Source: DASSWG01 sp041689995 (GTDB taxonomy: Bacteria; Bacteroidota; Bacteroidia; Flavobacteriales; Flavobacteriaceae). From it: 34,184 nt of DNA. The stretch spans positions 1 through 34,184 of the forward strand of contig JBDNFD010000018.1 in NCBI GenBank assembly GCA_041689995.1. The letters run 5' to 3'. The position numbers were made by a program, and so were the translations under genes. The notes under the pieces are model-generated. The model was not told where the DNA came from. It saw only the letters and a program-made list of their open reading frames with translations, and did no database searches. Below, piece by piece: positions 31,920 to 34,184 of this stretch (position 1 is its first letter; every line of letters begins with the position of its first letter).

Positions 31920-32078
31920 ATGACAATTTGGATAGTTGTTGAAGTAAAAAGAGGGTTTATTCAAGAGCCCATAATATGTTTCAATAAAACAAAAGCTATG
32001 ATTGCAAAAATGAATATTTTAAATGAGTTCAACCGAGATTATGATGAAGTTGAAATGTTTAAAAAACAATTGCACTAA
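31920..32078 (+). CDS. Small unrecognised ORF (52 codons)
   Basis: An ATG 9 bases after the endonuclease stop opens a 52-codon frame that ends with TAA. It begins MTIWIVVEVKRGFIQEPIICF and ends NRDYDEVEMFKKQLH. It reads like a compact alpha/beta protein, with an early strand rich in V and I, a central helix with KTKAMIAKMNILNEF and an acidic tail. No family is recognised. Location, spacing and protein-like composition make it worth keeping; a chance frame cannot be excluded. Confidence 0.45.
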   Translation: MTIWIVVEVKRGFIQEPIICFNKTKAMIAKMNILNEFNRDYDEVEMFKKQLH

Positions 32079-32110
32079 TACTCATCATTATATTTCTATC
32101 AACAAATGAC

Positions 32111-32126
32111 ATAACTATATAGTTAT
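32111..32126. promoter_or_regulatory. Perfect 16-bp palindrome before the BglII-like gene
   Basis: ATAACTATATAGTTAT is its own reverse complement and ends 7 bases before the ATG at 32134. Such placement would suit an operator that blocks transcription or translation, for example by a restriction controller protein, but no such protein is present here. It may also be a chance AT-rich palindrome. Confidence 0.35.
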
Positions 32127-32133
32127 AGAGCTT

Positions 32134-32484
32134 ATGGAAAAAAGCGTTTTAATGCCAACGAATGAACAAAAGGCATTTCTTCAAAAGAATGGAGAAGAAT
32201 CACCCATTTACAGCTATAATCAAACCGATTTTGTTAAAAAGAAAATTGCCGTAGAAGTGCAATTCGGTAAATATTCATTTGTTGCTTACGATTTATTTGT
32301 AAAGCATATGCTATTTTATTCTGGAGGCATTATAAATTTAGGAATAGAAATACTACCAACAAAAAATATGCAATCACAAATGTCCAGCGGTGTAGCCTAT
32401 TATGAAGGAGAAGTCTATAATGTTATGCGTCAAGGGAGAAATAGCCCACCGGTTCCACTTTTGATTCTGGGAATTGAACCATAA
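32134..32484 (+). CDS. Fragment of a BglII/BstYI-family restriction endonuclease
   Basis: A 116-residue protein with the BglII-type active-site pattern D-x8-E-x-Q: Asp32 (TDFVKKK), Glu41 and Gln43 (AVEVQFG). In BglII the corresponding residues are D84, E93 and Q95, with identical spacing (established knowledge). Further matching style is in FVAYDLFVKH and INLGIEILPTK. The family is normally about 200 residues or more, with the active site near 85-130; here the first 50-90 residues are missing, so the gene is N-terminally truncated and probably dead, unless a split partner exists. Its DNA target, if any, cannot be inferred. The AT-rich base use matches the two genes before it and differs from the flanking housekeeping genes. 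Confidence 0.65.
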   Translation: MEKSVLMPTNEQKAFLQKNGEESPIYSYNQTDFVKKKIAVEVQFGKYSFVAYDLFVKHMLFYSGGIINLGIEILPTKNMQSQMSSGVAYYEGEVYNVMRQGRNSPPVPLLILGIEP

Positions 32485-32665
32485 TTGCAGATGTGTTTGA
32501 TTTCTATTCGTCGACATTCCTAACAAAAGAACTTGAAAACCACCGAACAATAAACCGAAAAAAATTACGCGTATTTACACACAATATTCATATACAAAAA
32601 ACATAGTTTTATTTTCAAAAAAAAGCATTATTCACCGAACGAAGTTTCCTTGATCCAATAATAAT

Positions 32666-34114
32666 ATGAAGAAAATTTTAGTCGCCAATCGTGGCGAAAT
32701 AGCTTTAAGAATTATGAAAACCGCCAAAGAAATGGGAATACGAACCGTGGCGGTTTTTTCAACAGCTGACAGGGATGCGCCGCATGTAAAATTTGCAGAT
32801 GAAGCGGTTTGTATTGGCGAACCTCCTTCCTCTGCATCCTATTTATGTGGCGAAAAAATCATTGGAATTGCGAAAGATTTACAAGCCGATGCCATTCATC
32901 CCGGTTATGGATTTTTAAGTGAAAATGCAACTTTTGCGGAAAAAGTGGAAGCCGCCGGAATTACATTTATTGGCCCAAAACCCGAGGCTATCCGCGTGAT
33001 GGGGAATAAGTTGCAAGCCAAAGAAGCTGTTAAGCATTATGGAATTCCAATGGTTCCAGGAATCGACGAAGCAATCGAAGATATTCAGAAAGCCAAAGCT
33101 ATTTCCAAAGAAATTGGGTTTCCAATATTGATCAAAGCGGCCGCAGGTGGTGGTGGAAAAGGAATGCGCGTAGTAGAACATGAAAAAGACTTGGAAGATC
33201 AGATGAAGCGTGCGATCAGTGAAGCGAAATCGGCTTTTGGAGATGGATCGGTTTTTATTGAAAAATATGTGACTTCGCCCAGACATATCGAGATTCAAAT
33301 TCTGGCCGATAGTTTTGGAAATACGGTTCATTTATTCGAACGCGAATGCAGCATTCAGCGCCGGCATCAAAAAGTTGTGGAAGAGGCGCCTTCATCGGTT
33401 CTCACACCCGAAATTAGGCAAAAAATGGGCGAAGCGGCCGTTCTCGTTGCAAAAGCTTGTGATTACGTCGGTGCGGGCACGGTGGAATTTCTACTGGACG
33501 AAAACAAAAATTTCTACTTTTTGGAAATGAACACGCGTTTGCAGGTAGAACATCCTGTAACCGAATTAATTACGGGCTTGGATTTAGTGGAACAACAAAT
33601 TAAAATTGCTCGGGGCGAAAAACTAGAATTTGTGCAAAAGGATTTAAAAATAAATGGACATGCGTTTGAATTACGCATTTATGCTGAAGATCCCATGAAT
33701 GATTTTCTGCCAAGTGTGGGAAAACTCGAGAAATATGAAATTCCACTTGGCAAAGGAATTCGGGTGGACAATGGCTTTACGGAAGGAATGGAAGTTCCTA
33801 TTTATTACGATCCAATGTTGGCAAAGTTGGTCACCTACGGAAAAAATAGACAAGCCGCCGCCCAGTTAATGATTGAAGCGATTGATCAATATCATGTCGA
33901 AGGAGTGAAAACCACGTTGCCTTTTGGAAAATTTGTGTTCCAACACGAAGCATTTCGCAGCGGGAATTTCGACACGCATTTTGTAAAAAAATATTATTCC
34001 CCGGAAAAGCTGAAAACGGAAATTGAAGAAGAGGCTAAATTGGCCGCAATGATTGCATTAAGAAGGTATTTAAAAGATGATGAACAGGTGAGATTGCCTG
34101 AGAATAATGTTTAA
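32666..34114 (+). CDS. accC: Biotin carboxylase subunit of an acyl-CoA carboxylase
   Basis: A 482-residue biotin carboxylase, which adds CO2 to biotin on the carrier protein using ATP and bicarbonate. The N-terminal ILVANRGEIALRI is the family start. The ATP-grasp Gly loop is GGGGKGM (161-167). EMNTRLQVEH gives Glu287, Asn289, Arg291 and Glu295, the metal- and biotin-site residues. The length (about 30 residues more than E. coli AccC) fits the acetyl/propionyl-CoA carboxylase type of Bacteroidota. The carrier gene is 21 kb upstream rather than next to it, and the window ends before any carboxyltransferase. The last two codons and the stop TAA are made by the first unit of the right-end repeat. 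Confidence 0.95.
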   Translation: MKKILVANRGEIALRIMKTAKEMGIRTVAVFSTADRDAPHVKFADEAVCIGEPPSSASYLCGEKIIGIAKDLQADAIHPGYGFLSENATFAEKVEAAGITFIGPKPEAIRVMGNKLQAKEAVKHYGIPMVPGIDEAIEDIQKAKAISKEIGFPILIKAAAGGGGKGMRVVEHEKDLEDQMKRAISEAKSAFGDGSVFIEKYVTSPRHIEIQILADSFGNTVHLFERECSIQRRHQKVVEEAPSSVLTPEIRQKMGEAAVLVAKACDYVGAGTVEFLLDENKNFYFLEMNTRLQVEHPVTELITGLDLVEQQIKIARGEKLEFVQKDLKINGHAFELRIYAEDPMNDFLPSVGKLEKYEIPLGKGIRVDNGFTEGMEVPIYYDPMLAKLVTYGKNRQAAAQLMIEAIDQYHVEGVKTTLPFGKFVFQHEAFRSGNFDTHFVKKYYSPEKLKTEIEEEAKLAAMIALRRYLKDDEQVRLPENNV

Positions 34115-34184
34115 TGTTTAATGTTTAATGTTTAATGTTTAATGTTTAATGTTTAATGTTTAATGTTTAATGTTTAATGTTTAA
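34105..34184. repeat. Heptanucleotide array (AATGTTT)11
   Basis: Eleven perfect tandem units AATGTTT run from 34106 to 34182, with partial units to the window end. The array includes the stop codon region of accC. The same unit, reversed, forms the five-unit array at 5818-5852. The window ends within it, so the true length is unknown. Confidence 0.95.

Overview
The window looks like one draft contig from a member of the Flavobacteriia (Bacteroidota, probably Flavobacteriaceae). Evidence is the AT-rich DNA, a gliding/type IX secretion gene (porT) directly after ubiE, several secreted CarboxypepD_reg-like proteins of flavobacterial type, and many starts preceded by the Bacteroidota -7 box TAnnTTTG. 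Both ends lie in short tandem repeats (an 8-mer array at the left end, a 7-mer array at the right), which is where assemblies usually break. No rRNA, tRNA, CRISPR array or insertion sequence was seen.

Layout. 1-513: repeat-rich intergenic DNA, then guaB (514-1986). 2093-5789: small accessory genes: a putative lipoprotein, a rhodanese-like secreted protein, a SAM methyltransferase, a thioredoxin-like gene remnant, a DUF2306-type membrane protein and a complete MntA/HepT (MNT/HEPN) toxin-antitoxin pair. 5818-9988: a heptamer repeat, a CarboxypepD_reg-like protein, a DEAD-box RNA helicase, rdgB and cspA with a long leader, all on the minus strand. 10157-14724: UPF0316 membrane protein, a biotin carrier protein, pepE, two tandem CarboxypepD_reg-like paralogues and a small L,D-transpeptidase. 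14783-17662: a tightly packed minus-strand cluster of a ClpP paralogue, two GNATs and a large YcbB-like L,D-transpeptidase. 17975-21499: apaG, a TANGO2/NRDE protein, pruA and rsmG. 21625-25709: desaturase, aminotransferase and APC permease in a row. 25764-28236: trkH-trkA potassium uptake. 28425-29944: ubiE and porT. 30217-32484: a decayed restriction-modification patch. 32666-34114: accC biotin carboxylase.

Most of the window is housekeeping: GTP synthesis, NTP pool cleaning, cold-shock/RNA remodelling, wall crosslinking, proline breakdown, K+ uptake, menaquinone synthesis and acyl-CoA carboxylation. The part most worth attention is 30217-32484. A beta-class DNA methyltransferase has lost everything after its FxGxG-like motif. 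The endonuclease gene 1 nt downstream is split by a frameshift exactly in a (TA)5 tract, so it could be a switch or a decay scar. An unrecognised 52-codon ORF and a perfect 16-bp palindrome follow. Last comes a short protein that keeps a BglII-type D-x8-E-x-Q active-site pattern but is about half the length of BglII. All assignments come from reading the sequence and from family knowledge; no search was run.
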